Source of the DNA: Micrococcales bacterium 31B
GTDB lineage: Bacteria; Actinomycetota; Actinomycetes; Actinomycetales; Dermabacteraceae
Direction of reading: 5' to 3'
NCBI GenBank assembly: GCA_022803075.1
Contig: JAFFTF010000004.1
Span: 301,526-365,525, forward strand
Length of the DNA stretch: 64,000 nucleotides
Within the stretch, counting starts at the first letter, position 1. Every line of letters starts with the position of its first letter. A program made the translations under genes and the position numbers. Positions 25,647-35,051 of this stretch are shown one piece after another. The notes under the pieces are model-generated. The model made no database searches and was not told the origin of the DNA. It saw nothing but the letters and a program-made list of their open reading frames with translations.

Positions 25647-25687
25647 GGGGGTGCCGGGCGATACGCCTATGCGCGCCCGGCACCCCC
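25647..25687 (+). terminator. Terminator after protease 2
   Basis: A perfect 14-bp stem GGGGGTGCCGGGCG / CGCCCGGCACCCCC with 13-nt loop. Confidence 0.8.
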
Positions 25688-25892
25688 GCCTGCATCTCAA
25701 TATACGAGCAGAGAAATGCGTCTGCAATGCTCATAATTCGAGATTGCTTCCGGGCATTTGTCGCTACAGATTCGCAAGAATTGCCTCATTCGGCGGCAGA
25801 GATCCCCAACAACGCCTAGAGAAAGGTGTGATTTTTCGCCAGACATTTTCGTATTAGTAGCTCCTCGACAGTCCTCAGACGATCCCCAACCA

Positions 25893-25919
25893 CTTGGCGG
25901 CCGAAGGCGGCGCGCCAAG
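25893..25919 (+). promoter_or_regulatory. Leader hairpin of protease 3
   Basis: CTTGGCG (25893-25899) pairs with CGCCAAG (25913-25919), with CCG/CGG pairing inside around an AAGG loop. It lies 11 nt before the ATG, touching the AAGGAAGG ribosome site. Similar in place but less alike in sequence than the other two leaders. Confidence 0.5.
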
Positions 25920-25930
25920 GAAGGAAAGCA

Positions 25931-26833
25931 ATGACTACGAAGAAACGTCCACTCCTCGCTGCGCTAACCGCAGTAACTGCCGTCGCGGGCCTCGCGTTCG
26001 GCCTCAGTGCCGCGGCGCAGCCCGCGGAGGCTCTGAATCAGGCAACCGCAGCGAATACCGGCACCCCGGGCATCGTGGAAGTCACCCACGAGGCCCCCAC
26101 GTGGGACGAGTTCAAGGCCTCCGTCATCACGGACGGCACGGGTACCTACGTGGTCGACGGAGATCACCCGATCTTCGGCGACGAGGCGCTGCGCCACTGG
26201 TACGAGGCGGCGGTGGGTGGCGCCACAGGAGGCAGCCTCAAGGACGATCATGATCATGGCGGCGAGACCGACCTGATCATTAACCACGACATGAGCGGCA
26301 ACCCGACCTACTGGAACCGCGCCACAGTCGGCAACCTGACCTACTGCGTCTCCAATGCTTTCGGCTCCGCCAAGCAAGACATCATTGACGCGCTGGAACG
26401 GGGCTCCCACCCCTGGGAGGACGCCTCCTCGGCGATCGACTTCCGTTACGTTCCGTCGCAGGACTACAACTGCAACACGAGCAACCCGAACATCGTGTTC
26501 CCGGTGCTTCCGGACTACACGCCGGGGCTCAGTGCCCGAGCGTTCTTTCCAGACACGCCGAAGCAGTACCGCAGCGTGGTAGTCACGCCGCTCGCGTTTG
26601 AAGACTCGGTACCGGTGGAGAACATCATGGCCCACGAACTGGGGCATACCCTGGGTTTCCGGCACGAGCATATCCGCCTCGGTCTCAGAGGCTGCACTGA
26701 GGGCAACAACTGGGAGCCCCTGACGCCTTACGATTCGAATTCGGTCATGCACTACCCAGACTGCAGCGGCACGGGGGACATGTCATTCACGAGCCTTGAC
26801 CGCGAGGGGACCCAAATCGTGTATGGCCGGTAA
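25931..26833 (+). CDS. Secreted metzincin-type zinc metalloprotease (paralogue 3)
   Basis: 300 residues: signal peptide (KKRPLLAALTAVTAVAGLAFGLSAAAQPAEA), pro-like region IVEVTHEAPTWDEF with a DDHDHGGE stretch, NLTYCVSNAFG, zinc motif HELGHTLGFRHEH followed by IRLGLRGC, and Met-turn SVMHYPDCSG. Core residues match the other two copies, but sequence near the third His differs (IRLGLRGC in place of TRPEAGTC). AAGGAAGGAAAG precedes the ATG. The three copies probably arose by tandem duplication and may differ in substrate or timing. Confidence 0.88.
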   Translation: MTTKKRPLLAALTAVTAVAGLAFGLSAAAQPAEALNQATAANTGTPGIVEVTHEAPTWDEFKASVITDGTGTYVVDGDHPIFGDEALRHWYEAAVGGATGGSLKDDHDHGGETDLIINHDMSGNPTYWNRATVGNLTYCVSNAFGSAKQDIIDALERGSHPWEDASSAIDFRYVPSQDYNCNTSNPNIVFPVLPDYTPGLSARAFFPDTPKQYRSVVVTPLAFEDSVPVENIMAHELGHTLGFRHEHIRLGLRGCTEGNNWEPLTPYDSNSVMHYPDCSGTGDMSFTSLDREGTQIVYGR

Positions 26834-26873
26834 ATAGATTCATGATCTGATTGCCGACCCACGGTCATACGCA

Positions 26874-26905
26874 GCCGGGCCCACGCAGTCTTGCGTGGGC
26901 CCGGC
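26874..26905. terminator. Bidirectional terminator between protease 3 and amiS-like gene
   Basis: A perfect 14-bp stem GCCGGGCCCACGCA / TGCGTGGGCCCGGC with GTCT loop, between convergent genes. Confidence 0.85.
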
Positions 26906-26938
26906 GTGGGCGTGCGGCGTGGTGTAAGGGTGCGGCGA

Positions 26939-27568
26939 CTACTGCTCCGAGTCGGCCAGCATCGTGATGTGTCGATTCGCAATCGAGGGAACCCGCTTCG
27001 CGAGCGCGACGCACGCCACGATCATCACGACCGATATTCCGAGGGTCAGCAGGGCGGCCCAGGGCGCGCCCGTCCACAGCCCCTTGAGCTGCAAAATGGC
27101 GGGCACGGTGCAGGTCACGTGTGCACCGATCACCAGCAGCCACCCCGTGAACGGCTGATACTGGGTCTTGCCGAGCGCGAGCATGAGGAAGAACATCACC
27201 CACATGAGGCCCCACACCAGCCAAATCACGGTAAATACCGGATTGTCGGGGAGGTCATCGATCGCGTACACGACCGCCATCCCGACAACAAATATCGAGT
27301 ACCAGCCGAGGCCCGAATCGTCGTTCTTCAAGAAGTGATTGATGCCCACATAGAGGTACGTGAATCCGAACAGGTACAGCCCCGAGACCTCCCAAATGGC
27401 ATTCACCGAGCGATCGCTAATGAGCAGGGCAATCGTGGGAAAGATGGTCTGCATGGCGCCGACGAAGAGATTTAGTGCTGCGGCACCGCGCGGAGTGATG
27501 CCGCCGAGCAGCGAGATGCCGTTGACGAAGAGCACGGCCCCCACAAAGAGCAAGCCGATATTGGTCAT
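26939..27568 (-). CDS. AmiS/UreI-family urea or amide channel
   Basis: A 209-residue integral membrane protein with six to seven spans. The start GLLFVGAVLFVNGISLLG and the segments VSGLYLFGFTYLYVGINHF and FTVIWLVWGLMWVMFFLMLALGK are typical of AmiS/UreI proteins, which let urea or short amides cross the cytoplasmic membrane. No urease or amidase genes are adjacent; the next operon upstream on the strand encodes hydantoin-type hydrolases, whose substrates contain ureido groups, so a link is possible. ATG 27568 follows GGAG; the frame extends a few codons upstream. Confidence 0.85.
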   Translation of the reverse strand: MTNIGLLFVGAVLFVNGISLLGGITPRGAAALNLFVGAMQTIFPTIALLISDRSVNAIWEVSGLYLFGFTYLYVGINHFLKNDDSGLGWYSIFVVGMAVVYAIDDLPDNPVFTVIWLVWGLMWVMFFLMLALGKTQYQPFTGWLLVIGAHVTCTVPAILQLKGLWTGAPWAALLTLGISVVMIVACVALAKRVPSIANRHITMLADSEQ

Positions 27569-27698
27569 GAAGAATTCTCCTGAACGTCGCACGGAGGCTG
27601 AAACACCACACCAGTGCCCCCCGGATGCGGCGGCGTTAGGTTAACCCGTTTGCCTTAAAGATTGCTGAATCGCGGTCCGCCCCCTCGGTAAGACAACC

Positions 27699-27760
27699 GG
27701 ACGCCAGGGGGGCCGGGCTGGTAGGTCTGCCCACCTACCAGCCCGGCCCCCGGAGCGTCC
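27699..27760 (-). terminator. Terminator after NCS1 permease gene, GGACGC-bounded hairpin
   Basis: A perfect 19-bp stem (27708-27726 with 27733-27751, loop CTGCCC), flanked by GGACGC (27699-27704) and GCGTCC (27755-27760), so an outer pair of arms encloses the stem. It lies 24 bp past the permease stop. Confidence 0.85.
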
Positions 27761-27774
27761 AGCCTGACGAACCC

Positions 27775-29130
27775 CTAGCGCTGCACCCGCGCGAGGGTCT
27801 TGAACGACATGCCCGCGAACGCCGCGTACAAGATGGCCGCGAGCACGGCCGTGAGGATCGCGCCCCACGTGCCCTTCCACGCGAAGTCGCTGAAGAAGAG
27901 GCCCAAGCCCACGGCGGTGGCGATGAGCCACGCGAGCAGGCCCGCCCCGTTCACGGCGGGGAACGCGGATTCGGGCAGGTCCGCGCCGAGGGGGCGCAGC
28001 CCGCGCGCCCGCTCGATCGCGATGTGCGTGACCGCAATCGCGACCCACGAGGTCACGACGATGCCCTGGATCAGCAGCGCCTGATAGAGGTGAGCGAGGA
28101 ACCCGCCCGAAATCATCAGCACATAGATGATGACCGAGCTGACGATCACGTACGCGGGGTACGGCACGCGCAACCCGACGCGCTTGCCCACCTCCTCCAG
28201 GTTTTGCGCGCCGAGCGCGTAGTTCGCCGTATTAATGCGGGTCTGCGACACGAACACGACGAGCAGGCCCAGGAGGCCCATCATCTTCACGAGACCCACC
28301 GCGATGCCCGACTCGGCGGCCTCGGTGCCGGGAATACTGTGGAACAAGAAGATGCCGATGAGCGCGTTCGCTCCGAACGCGAAAACGTAGAACACCCAGC
28401 CGAACGTGATGGTGGCATGGAACGTGAGGTCTCGGCGCCGCGCGAGCGACGCGAAATCCATCGTGTACATCATGAGCACCCACACGCCCATGTAGATGCC
28501 GAACGCCGCGAGCCACCCGGGGCCACCCGTGGTGAGCGAATTGTCGGTGACGGTGCCGCCCGCCGAGATCCACCCCGAGTTGAACCCGTACTTCACCGAC
28601 GCCCAAATGCACGCCGCGATGAGGCCGAGCCAGTAGATCGGCATGAGAGCGCCGTTCAACTTGTCGAGAAACTTGCGCACACCACCGATCACGAGCGGGG
28701 TCGAGTAGGCCACGACGACGAGACACCAGACATTGAACGAGCCGCCGAACTGCGCCTGAAAAGCCGTGGCCACGATGATGCCCTCGAACACGGCGTAATA
28801 AATGGCCGTGGCGCAGAAAATCAGCGTCGCGATGATCGCACCCGATCGGCCCAGCAGGGAGCGCGACAGCAGCGCCACCGTGAGGCGGTTGGTGCCCGCA
28901 TACCTCGAGAGGTATGCGTTGATGGAGCCGTAGACCGCGATCGTGAGCACCAAACCGATGATCGCGTTCACGGTGCCATACAGCTGACCCACGAGGGCGC
29001 CAACGTAGATGAAGAACATCGCGCTGACCAGGCCGTACCAGGCCATGGAGAGCGAGCCGCGGCTCATCTGGTCGGCGTCGCTCGCCTCCTGGGTACCCTG
29101 CTCCTTTGCAGAGTTAGAGACAGTGCTCAT
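27775..29130 (-). CDS. NCS1-family purine/cytosine/hydantoin-type permease
   Basis: A 451-residue, 12-span transporter. The N-terminal ADQMSRGSLSMAWYGLVSAMFF, the conserved YAGTNRLTVALLSRSLLG and the SQTRINTANYALG segment fit NCS1 symporters of the CodB/Mhp1 group, which import cytosine, allantoin or hydantoins with H+ or Na+. It starts 15 bp after hyuB in the same operon, so a hydantoin, N-methylhydantoin or 5-oxoproline-like substrate is the best guess. Confidence 0.85.
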   Translation of the reverse strand: MSTVSNSAKEQGTQEASDADQMSRGSLSMAWYGLVSAMFFIYVGALVGQLYGTVNAIIGLVLTIAVYGSINAYLSRYAGTNRLTVALLSRSLLGRSGAIIATLIFCATAIYYAVFEGIIVATAFQAQFGGSFNVWCLVVVAYSTPLVIGGVRKFLDKLNGALMPIYWLGLIAACIWASVKYGFNSGWISAGGTVTDNSLTTGGPGWLAAFGIYMGVWVLMMYTMDFASLARRRDLTFHATITFGWVFYVFAFGANALIGIFLFHSIPGTEAAESGIAVGLVKMMGLLGLLVVFVSQTRINTANYALGAQNLEEVGKRVGLRVPYPAYVIVSSVIIYVLMISGGFLAHLYQALLIQGIVVTSWVAIAVTHIAIERARGLRPLGADLPESAFPAVNGAGLLAWLIATAVGLGLFFSDFAWKGTWGAILTAVLAAILYAAFAGMSFKTLARVQR

Positions 29131-29145
29131 GACAGGTTCCTTTCG

Positions 29146-31128
29146 TTAACCTTGCCAGTGCGCAGCAGACCTGCGCTGCATGAGATCGCGGTACTGCTGC
29201 GTGGTCGTCTCCAACACCGCACCCGTACCCCAATCGAGAATGACTCCGTAGCGTCGAATCACGTCCATGAGCTCGAGGTCGCCCGCCGTGTACTTGCGCG
29301 CAACCTCGTGCGGGTCCTCCGCCAACCAGCCCACGCGGGCGGCGCGAATCTCGGCCCGCAGCGCGTCCGACGCCTCGACGTCCACCTCGAACTGGTCGAG
29401 CTCGGCGTCGACCTCGGTGATCACGGCGCCGTAGTCGAGCGCGGCGCGCTTGATCGAGACGTACCCGTCGATGATGTCTTCCACGATCTCGTCGTAGGGC
29501 CGTTCGAGCGGGTCGCCGTAGCCGCCGCCGCCCGCCGAGGGGCGCGTGAACGTGTCGCCCGATTCGACCGGCACGCTCGAGAACGTCGAGCCGAGAAACT
29601 GCTCGCGTTCGGTGCCGGGGTTGAGCCACACGCCGTGCGGAATCGACGGGAGGCCGCCCGCGATGCCCCACGTGATGGAGCGTGCGCGGTCGCAGCAGTA
29701 CGACATGACGGTGTTCACCGCGTCGGTGAGGGTGCCGCCCTTGTGAATGCCGACGCCGCCGCGGAACCGGCCCGGGCCGCCCGAGTCGGTGGCGATGGAA
29801 TGCTCGGTCGTGACCACGGGGCACAGGCGTTCCTGGCCCTCGACGGGCTGCACCGCGAGGCCGGCACCGAACACGGGAGCCGTGGCACCCGAGCCGTCCT
29901 TGCTCGCGCGGCCGCCCCAGCCGCCGGCCATCCAGTCGTACCACATGAAGTACGGACGCTCCTCGCTGCGGCCGTCCTTGCCGCCCACCAGCAGGTATTC
30001 GAGGTTGAAGGCGCACGCCATGGCGCGTTCGGGCATGATCTGCGACCAGATTTCAAAGATCGCGTTCATGACCTTCTCGTACGGGCCCGAGCAGAAACCG
30101 GTCACGGCGTAGGGCCAGCCCGCGTTCACGACGGTGCCCTCGGGGCCGATGTCCGCCGTCACGGCGGCATAGAAGCCCGAGTTGAGCGGCACGTCGGGAA
30201 AGAACGTCTTGGTGCCCGCGTAGATCGCGGAGTGGGTGGTGCCGTAACCAGAGTTGAGGAACGTCGAGACGACCGGCGCGGAGCCCGACAGGTCGTAGTG
30301 GATGCCCTTGCCGTCGAGCGTGAGCTTCACCTTGATGGGCACGAGCCCCTCACCGTGGGCGGGGTCGGCGTCGAGGTAATCGACGGCCTCCCACGTGCCC
30401 TTCGGGTAGTCCTTCAGGCGGTTCAACACGATGCGCTCGACGTAGTCCTGCGTCTCCTGCATGGCCTCGACCACGGTGTCGACACCGTAACGTTCGACGA
30501 GGCGGTGCACCTCGCGCTCGCAGACCGCCGTGGCCTCCGACTGGGCGTGCAGATCGCCCATGGCCTGTGCCGGGGCGCGCGTGTTCGAGACGAGCAGCTT
30601 GGCGATGTCTTGCAAGAACACTCCGCGCGAGAAGATGCGCACGGGGGTGATGCGCAGGCCCTCCCCGAAATGCTCCTTCGCGTTGACGTCGAACGAGCCG
30701 GGCACCGTTCCGCCGATGTCGGCCCAGTGGCCCTTGTTCTGCGCAAACGCGATGAGGCGACCCTCGCTGAAGATGGGGCGAATAAAGCTCACATCGTTGA
30801 AGTGCGTGCCGCCCTTGTAGGGGTCGTTGACGGCGAACACGTCGCCCTCGTGAATGTCGTCGCCGAACTCTTCGAGCACGGCCTTGCACTGAAAGTGCAG
30901 CGTGCCGACGTGCACGGCGATGTCACCCGAGCCCTGCATAACGGTATTGCCCTGCGCGTCACACAGCGCCGACGAGAAGTCGCGCGAGTAGATCACGAAC
31001 GAATAGCAGGTGCGCAAGATCTGCTCGCTCATGAGGTCAACGCTCGTGGCGAAGGCGTTCTTCAGCACCTCGAAGGTGACGGGGTCGAGCTTGCGCGCGG
31101 CGGCCAGGGCCAGTGCGGTGGCGTTCAT
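29146..31128 (-). CDS. hyuB: Hydantoinase B/oxoprolinase-family subunit HyuB
   Basis: 660 residues of the HyuB family, one of two subunits of ATP-dependent N-methylhydantoinase, 5-oxoprolinase-type or acetone-carboxylase-like enzymes. Motifs: LDPVTFEVLKNAF at the start, SRDFSSALCDAQGN, HVGTLHFQCKAV, FAVNDPYKGGTHFNDVSFIRPIF, and near the end TRPSAGGGGYGDPLERP. ATG 31128 overlaps the hyuA stop (ATGA) and follows GGAGGT. With HyuA it would open a five-membered lactam or imide ring at the cost of ATP. Confidence 0.92.
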   Translation of the reverse strand: MNATALALAAARKLDPVTFEVLKNAFATSVDLMSEQILRTCYSFVIYSRDFSSALCDAQGNTVMQGSGDIAVHVGTLHFQCKAVLEEFGDDIHEGDVFAVNDPYKGGTHFNDVSFIRPIFSEGRLIAFAQNKGHWADIGGTVPGSFDVNAKEHFGEGLRITPVRIFSRGVFLQDIAKLLVSNTRAPAQAMGDLHAQSEATAVCEREVHRLVERYGVDTVVEAMQETQDYVERIVLNRLKDYPKGTWEAVDYLDADPAHGEGLVPIKVKLTLDGKGIHYDLSGSAPVVSTFLNSGYGTTHSAIYAGTKTFFPDVPLNSGFYAAVTADIGPEGTVVNAGWPYAVTGFCSGPYEKVMNAIFEIWSQIMPERAMACAFNLEYLLVGGKDGRSEERPYFMWYDWMAGGWGGRASKDGSGATAPVFGAGLAVQPVEGQERLCPVVTTEHSIATDSGGPGRFRGGVGIHKGGTLTDAVNTVMSYCCDRARSITWGIAGGLPSIPHGVWLNPGTEREQFLGSTFSSVPVESGDTFTRPSAGGGGYGDPLERPYDEIVEDIIDGYVSIKRAALDYGAVITEVDAELDQFEVDVEASDALRAEIRAARVGWLAEDPHEVARKYTAGDLELMDVIRRYGVILDWGTGAVLETTTQQYRDLMQRRSAAHWQG

Positions 31129-33167
31129 CGGGAGACCTCCAAAAGCGTGATGATGATGTTGCTCCACTGGTCGACCTTGGCGGTGGTGTGGGGCGGCACG
31201 AGGGTCGTGGAATCGAGTTGGTCAATGACGGCGGGGCCGGGAATCACGGTGCCCGCGGGGAGCGCGTCGCGGTCGTACACGGGGGTGTCGAGCCAGCCGT
31301 CCTCGCCGAAGTACACGCTGCGCACCTCACTGGGGGCGCTCGGCTCTTGCGCGACCTCGGGCTGCGGCACGAACGACGGCTTGGGCGTCTTGCCCACCGC
31401 CTGCAGCTGCAGTTGGTAGATCTCGACGGGCTGGTCGTCCTGACGGAACGCGAACTCCCGCTCGTGCTGCTGATGGAACGTCTGGATCGCCTCGTCGAGC
31501 GCGCCCGGCCCGCTGCCAATCGGCACGGCGAGCGAACGCCACTGGCCCGCGTAGCGCATCGAGATTTTGCGCTGCAGCACCGCGTTCTCGGCGCTGACGC
31601 CCTCGTGGCGCAGTCGCGCCGTCGCGTCGGCCTCGAGCGCAGCATATTCGGCCTCGAGTTTGGTTTCGTCGGCCGCGGACGCCAGGGTCATAAACATCGT
31701 GGAAAGGTCGTGTGAAATATCCACCAGTAGGCATCCCATGGCGCTCGTGACACCGGGGCTGGGCGGCACGATCACGGTCGGAATACTCAGTTCACGCGCG
31801 ACATCGGCGCCGTGCAGGGCGCCGGCCCCGCCGAACGCGACGAGCGCGAAATCGCGGGGGTCGTGGCCGCGGCGAATCGAGACGAGTCGCACGGCGTCGG
31901 CCATGTTGGCGTTCGCGACCTGCAGGATGGCGTGCGCCGCCTCGGCCTCCCCGAGCCCGAGTGGCTTGCCGATCACCTCGTTAATCGCCTTCTGGCCGAG
32001 GTCCTTGCGCAGGGTCTTCCAGCCGCCCGCGAGACTGGTGCCGAGGCGATTAAGGGTCACGTTGGCGTCCGAATTGGTGGGCTGGGTGCCGCCCGCGTCG
32101 TAGCAGGCGGGGCCCGGGTCGGCGCCCGCGGACTGCGGGCCGTTGCGCAGCGAACCGGCAATGTCGATGTGCGCTATGGAGCCGCCGCCCGCGCCGATGG
32201 TGAGTACCTCGATGGACGGGAAGATGATGGGGTGCCCGTACTCCACCTGCCACTCGGTGGTGACGCGCAGTTCGCCGCCCGCGACGAGGCAAATGTCGGT
32301 GGAGGTGCCGCCCATGTCGAGGCCGATCGCGTTGTTGAAGCCGCACTGCTGCGCGATGTGCTTCGCGGCGATGGCGCCCGCCGCGATGCCCGACGCGGCG
32401 AGGCGCACGGGGTAGCGTTCGACCATGCGGGGGGTCATGGAGCCGCCGCCCGAGTGCAGGAGCAGCAGGTCACCGCGGTAACCGCCGTCTTGCAGGGCCG
32501 CCGCGAGCCGGTTGACGTAGCCGCTCACGAGGGGTGCGAGCACGGCGTTCGAGACGGCCGTGTTGAAGCGGTCGTGCTCGAAGATTTCGGGCAGGATCTC
32601 GCTCGACGTGGAGATGGTGGCCTCGGGCATCTCGGCTTCGAGGATCTCGCGCGTGCGCAGCTCGTGCTCGGGGTTGGCGAACGCGTTGATGAAGCACACG
32701 GCAACGGTCTTGACCTGGCGCTTCTTGAGCAGGCGGGCGAGGTCGCGCACCTCGCTTTCGTCGAGGGGGGTGACGGTGTTGCCTCCGTAGTCGACGCGCT
32801 CGGTGACCTCGAAGCGGTCGCGGCGGCGAATGTAGGGGCCAGAGACGTCGTTGTAGGCGTCCCACAGGTCGTCTTTCGTGCCGTCGCGAATCTCGATGAC
32901 GTCGCGGAACCCCTTGGTGGTGACCATCGCGGCGGACGGGAAGTTGCGGGTGATGAGCGCGTTGGTGGCGACGGTGGTGCCGTGCGAGAACAGCGTCACG
33001 TCGGCGAGGTCGATGCCCGCGCGCTTGACGCCGTCCATGACGGCGATCATGGGGTCATGCGGGGTCGATGAAACCTTCGTTACTCGCATGGAGTGGGTTT
33101 CCTCGTCAAAAATACAAACGTCGGTGAAGGTGCCACCCACGTCGACGGCTACACGAACTTTAGCCAT
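31125..33167 (-). CDS. hyuA: Hydantoinase A/oxoprolinase-family subunit HyuA
   Basis: 680 residues, ASKHA-fold ATP-binding subunit. Phosphate-binding motifs are visible at the N-terminus (VAVDVGGTFTDVCIFDEE) and again at GLDMGGTSTDICLVAGGE; SHGTTVATNALITR and FGGAGALHGADVARELSI are family hallmarks. ATG 33167 sits behind GGAGGAG; the frame is open for another 17 codons upstream without support. First gene of hyuA-hyuB-permease and divergent from a PucR regulator that is the likely activator. Substrate candidates are N-methylhydantoin, hydantoins or 5-oxoproline. Confidence 0.93.
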   Translation of the reverse strand: MAKVRVAVDVGGTFTDVCIFDEETHSMRVTKVSSTPHDPMIAVMDGVKRAGIDLADVTLFSHGTTVATNALITRNFPSAAMVTTKGFRDVIEIRDGTKDDLWDAYNDVSGPYIRRRDRFEVTERVDYGGNTVTPLDESEVRDLARLLKKRQVKTVAVCFINAFANPEHELRTREILEAEMPEATISTSSEILPEIFEHDRFNTAVSNAVLAPLVSGYVNRLAAALQDGGYRGDLLLLHSGGGSMTPRMVERYPVRLAASGIAAGAIAAKHIAQQCGFNNAIGLDMGGTSTDICLVAGGELRVTTEWQVEYGHPIIFPSIEVLTIGAGGGSIAHIDIAGSLRNGPQSAGADPGPACYDAGGTQPTNSDANVTLNRLGTSLAGGWKTLRKDLGQKAINEVIGKPLGLGEAEAAHAILQVANANMADAVRLVSIRRGHDPRDFALVAFGGAGALHGADVARELSIPTVIVPPSPGVTSAMGCLLVDISHDLSTMFMTLASAADETKLEAEYAALEADATARLRHEGVSAENAVLQRKISMRYAGQWRSLAVPIGSGPGALDEAIQTFHQQHEREFAFRQDDQPVEIYQLQLQAVGKTPKPSFVPQPEVAQEPSAPSEVRSVYFGEDGWLDTPVYDRDALPAGTVIPGPAVIDQLDSTTLVPPHTTAKVDQWSNIIITLLEVSR

Positions 33168-33323
33168 TTCTCCTCCTTGAGACTGCCCTTTGATGGCGGT
33201 GGTCACACTCTGATGCATGGTCGTCGCTGGATTCTCTGTAGAATGTGAAACCTGCCCTCTCGAATCTTGGAGTTTTTACAAGAGCCCAGCGTGGGGGCGC
33301 GCGAGGAGCCCAAGGAGCCCCCC

Positions 33324-35051
33324 ATGTCGAGCCGTTTTCCCCTCGCAGATCTCATCGAGGACGCCTCGCTCGGCCTCACGGTGATCGTGCCCGGCCGCCC
33401 CGATGTAGGCCTGCGTTCGGCCCACGCGAGCGACCTCGAATACCCCGGCGACCACGCCGAGCAGGGCAGCGCGCTACTCACCTACGGGGCCCCGTTCCTC
33501 GGCCGCGAAGGCGACTCGCGCTACGCAAATGCCCTGCTCGACGACCTCGAACGCGCCCGGGTCGAGGCCGTCTTCTTGGGGCTGGGACCGCACCACACGA
33601 GCGTCCCCCGCGCCCTCGAAAGCGTGGCCCGCCACCGAAACCTGCCCCTGCTGACCGTGCCCCCCACGGTGCCGTTCTACCGCCTCGAAAACGTCATCAA
33701 CGAGGCCCGCCTCAGCGCCGATTCATACCCCCTCAAACGCTCGCTGCGCATCACCAACCAGCTGCTCGATTCGATGAGCGGCGAACACCCGCTCAAATCG
33801 CTGATCGCGACGCTGGGCTGGTCGTGCCGCGGCAGCGCGGCCCTCTACGACGAGAGCGGCACGCTGCTCGAATCCACCGGCGAGGGCCCCACGCGCCTCA
33901 TCTTTACCGAGATCATGGCCCGCGCGCGCGGGGGAGCGACGGGCGCGGGCCCGCGCCTGCGCATCGGCCGCTGGGAGGTCATGAGCCGCAGCGTCGTGGT
34001 GCGCGGCCAGGCCTGCACTCTCGCTGTGGCGTCGCGCAACGAGACGATTCTCGACGATATCGGCGACATGCTGCTCGACACCGCGCAGCGCCTCCTCGCG
34101 GCCATGACGGGGCTCAATCAGGCCGCCCTCGTGCAGCAGCAGCACGAGAGCAACCAACTGTTGACGGCCCTGCAAGACGGCATCCTGCCCGCCCGCGAGC
34201 AGCGCTATTGGGAGCGCCTCAAGGCGTTCCGGTTCGAACCGTACCGGCCCCTGCGTGCCGTCTGGGCGAGCCCCCTAGAGGCCGGACGCGCGGGTGGCGG
34301 GGCTGGCGGCGCTGCCCCCGGTGGCGTGCTGGGCACGACGGCGCCGGTGGCGAGCTCTGGCACCGCGGGCCCCGACGACGCGGGGGCGGCGCGAGCGACC
34401 CTCGGGGCGGTGGTGGACCCGGTGACCGAGCTGCGCACCAGGGCACGCTACAGCGGCCTCGGCATGCTGTTGATCGAAGAGGTGGCGGCAGATTCGACGC
34501 CCCGCGTGTTGGTGCTGGCGAGCGATACCGCTCTGCTGCGGGACTGGCTGGCCGCGGCGGTGGCGACGCACGTGGTGGGAGTTTCGGAGCCGCTGCACTC
34601 ACTGGTGGATGTGCCGCGGGCGTTTCACGAGGCGCAGACGGCGTGGGGAATCGCGCGGCAGCGATTGCGCACGCGGCGGGCGGCCGGGTTTGCCCTGCCC
34701 GGTGACCAAGCGGTGTGGCTCGACGAGGTGGATCTCTCGACGTGGCTGTTGGCTCGGGCAGACCCGCATGGCCTATCGCAGCGGGCGGCGCGGCAACTCG
34801 CCGAGTTGGATCAGCACGAGTATCTGCGGGAGACGCTGACGGCGTACTTTGCCCTTGATCTCGAGGTGGCGGCGTGCGCCGCGCACCTGTTCGTTCACCC
34901 GAACACGGTGCGGTATCGGTTGAAGCGCTGCGAGGAGGTGCTCGGGGGTTCGCTGCACGAGCCCGTACTGGTGTCGAACGTGTACTTGGCGTTGTATGAC
35001 GACATAGCCGAGGTGGTGGCGAGACTGGGGCGGCCCGGGCCGAGCCTGTGA
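33324..35051 (+). CDS. PucR-family transcriptional regulator next to hyu operon
   Basis: 575 residues. The N-terminal PucR sensor domain (FPLADLIEDASLGLTVIVPGRPDVGLRSAHASDLEYPGDH) is followed by a GGDEF-like middle and a C-terminal PucR helix-turn-helix (YLRETLTAYFALDLEVAACAAHLFVHPNTVRYRLKRCEEVLG). A Gly/Ala-rich insert lies near residues 318-350. PucR proteins activate purine, allantoin and related nitrogen catabolism, matching the divergent hyu genes. ATG 33324 follows AAGGAG. Confidence 0.9.
   Translation: MSSRFPLADLIEDASLGLTVIVPGRPDVGLRSAHASDLEYPGDHAEQGSALLTYGAPFLGREGDSRYANALLDDLERARVEAVFLGLGPHHTSVPRALESVARHRNLPLLTVPPTVPFYRLENVINEARLSADSYPLKRSLRITNQLLDSMSGEHPLKSLIATLGWSCRGSAALYDESGTLLESTGEGPTRLIFTEIMARARGGATGAGPRLRIGRWEVMSRSVVVRGQACTLAVASRNETILDDIGDMLLDTAQRLLAAMTGLNQAALVQQQHESNQLLTALQDGILPAREQRYWERLKAFRFEPYRPLRAVWASPLEAGRAGGGAGGAAPGGVLGTTAPVASSGTAGPDDAGAARATLGAVVDPVTELRTRARYSGLGMLLIEEVAADSTPRVLVLASDTALLRDWLAAAVATHVVGVSEPLHSLVDVPRAFHEAQTAWGIARQRLRTRRAAGFALPGDQAVWLDEVDLSTWLLARADPHGLSQRAARQLAELDQHEYLRETLTAYFALDLEVAACAAHLFVHPNTVRYRLKRCEEVLGGSLHEPVLVSNVYLALYDDIAEVVARLGRPGPSL

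Noticed and set aside
27634..27656. TTAGGTTAACC sequence near the amiS promoter as an iron box
   Set aside because: Only the left half resembles the DtxR site and the right arm is out of register.
28024..31419. Very long plus-strand open frame (about 1130 codons) opposite the NCS1 and hyuB genes
   Set aside because: It is the antisense shadow of high-GC genes: composition is rich in Arg/His/Asp/Gly without domains, and the minus-strand products are clear family members.
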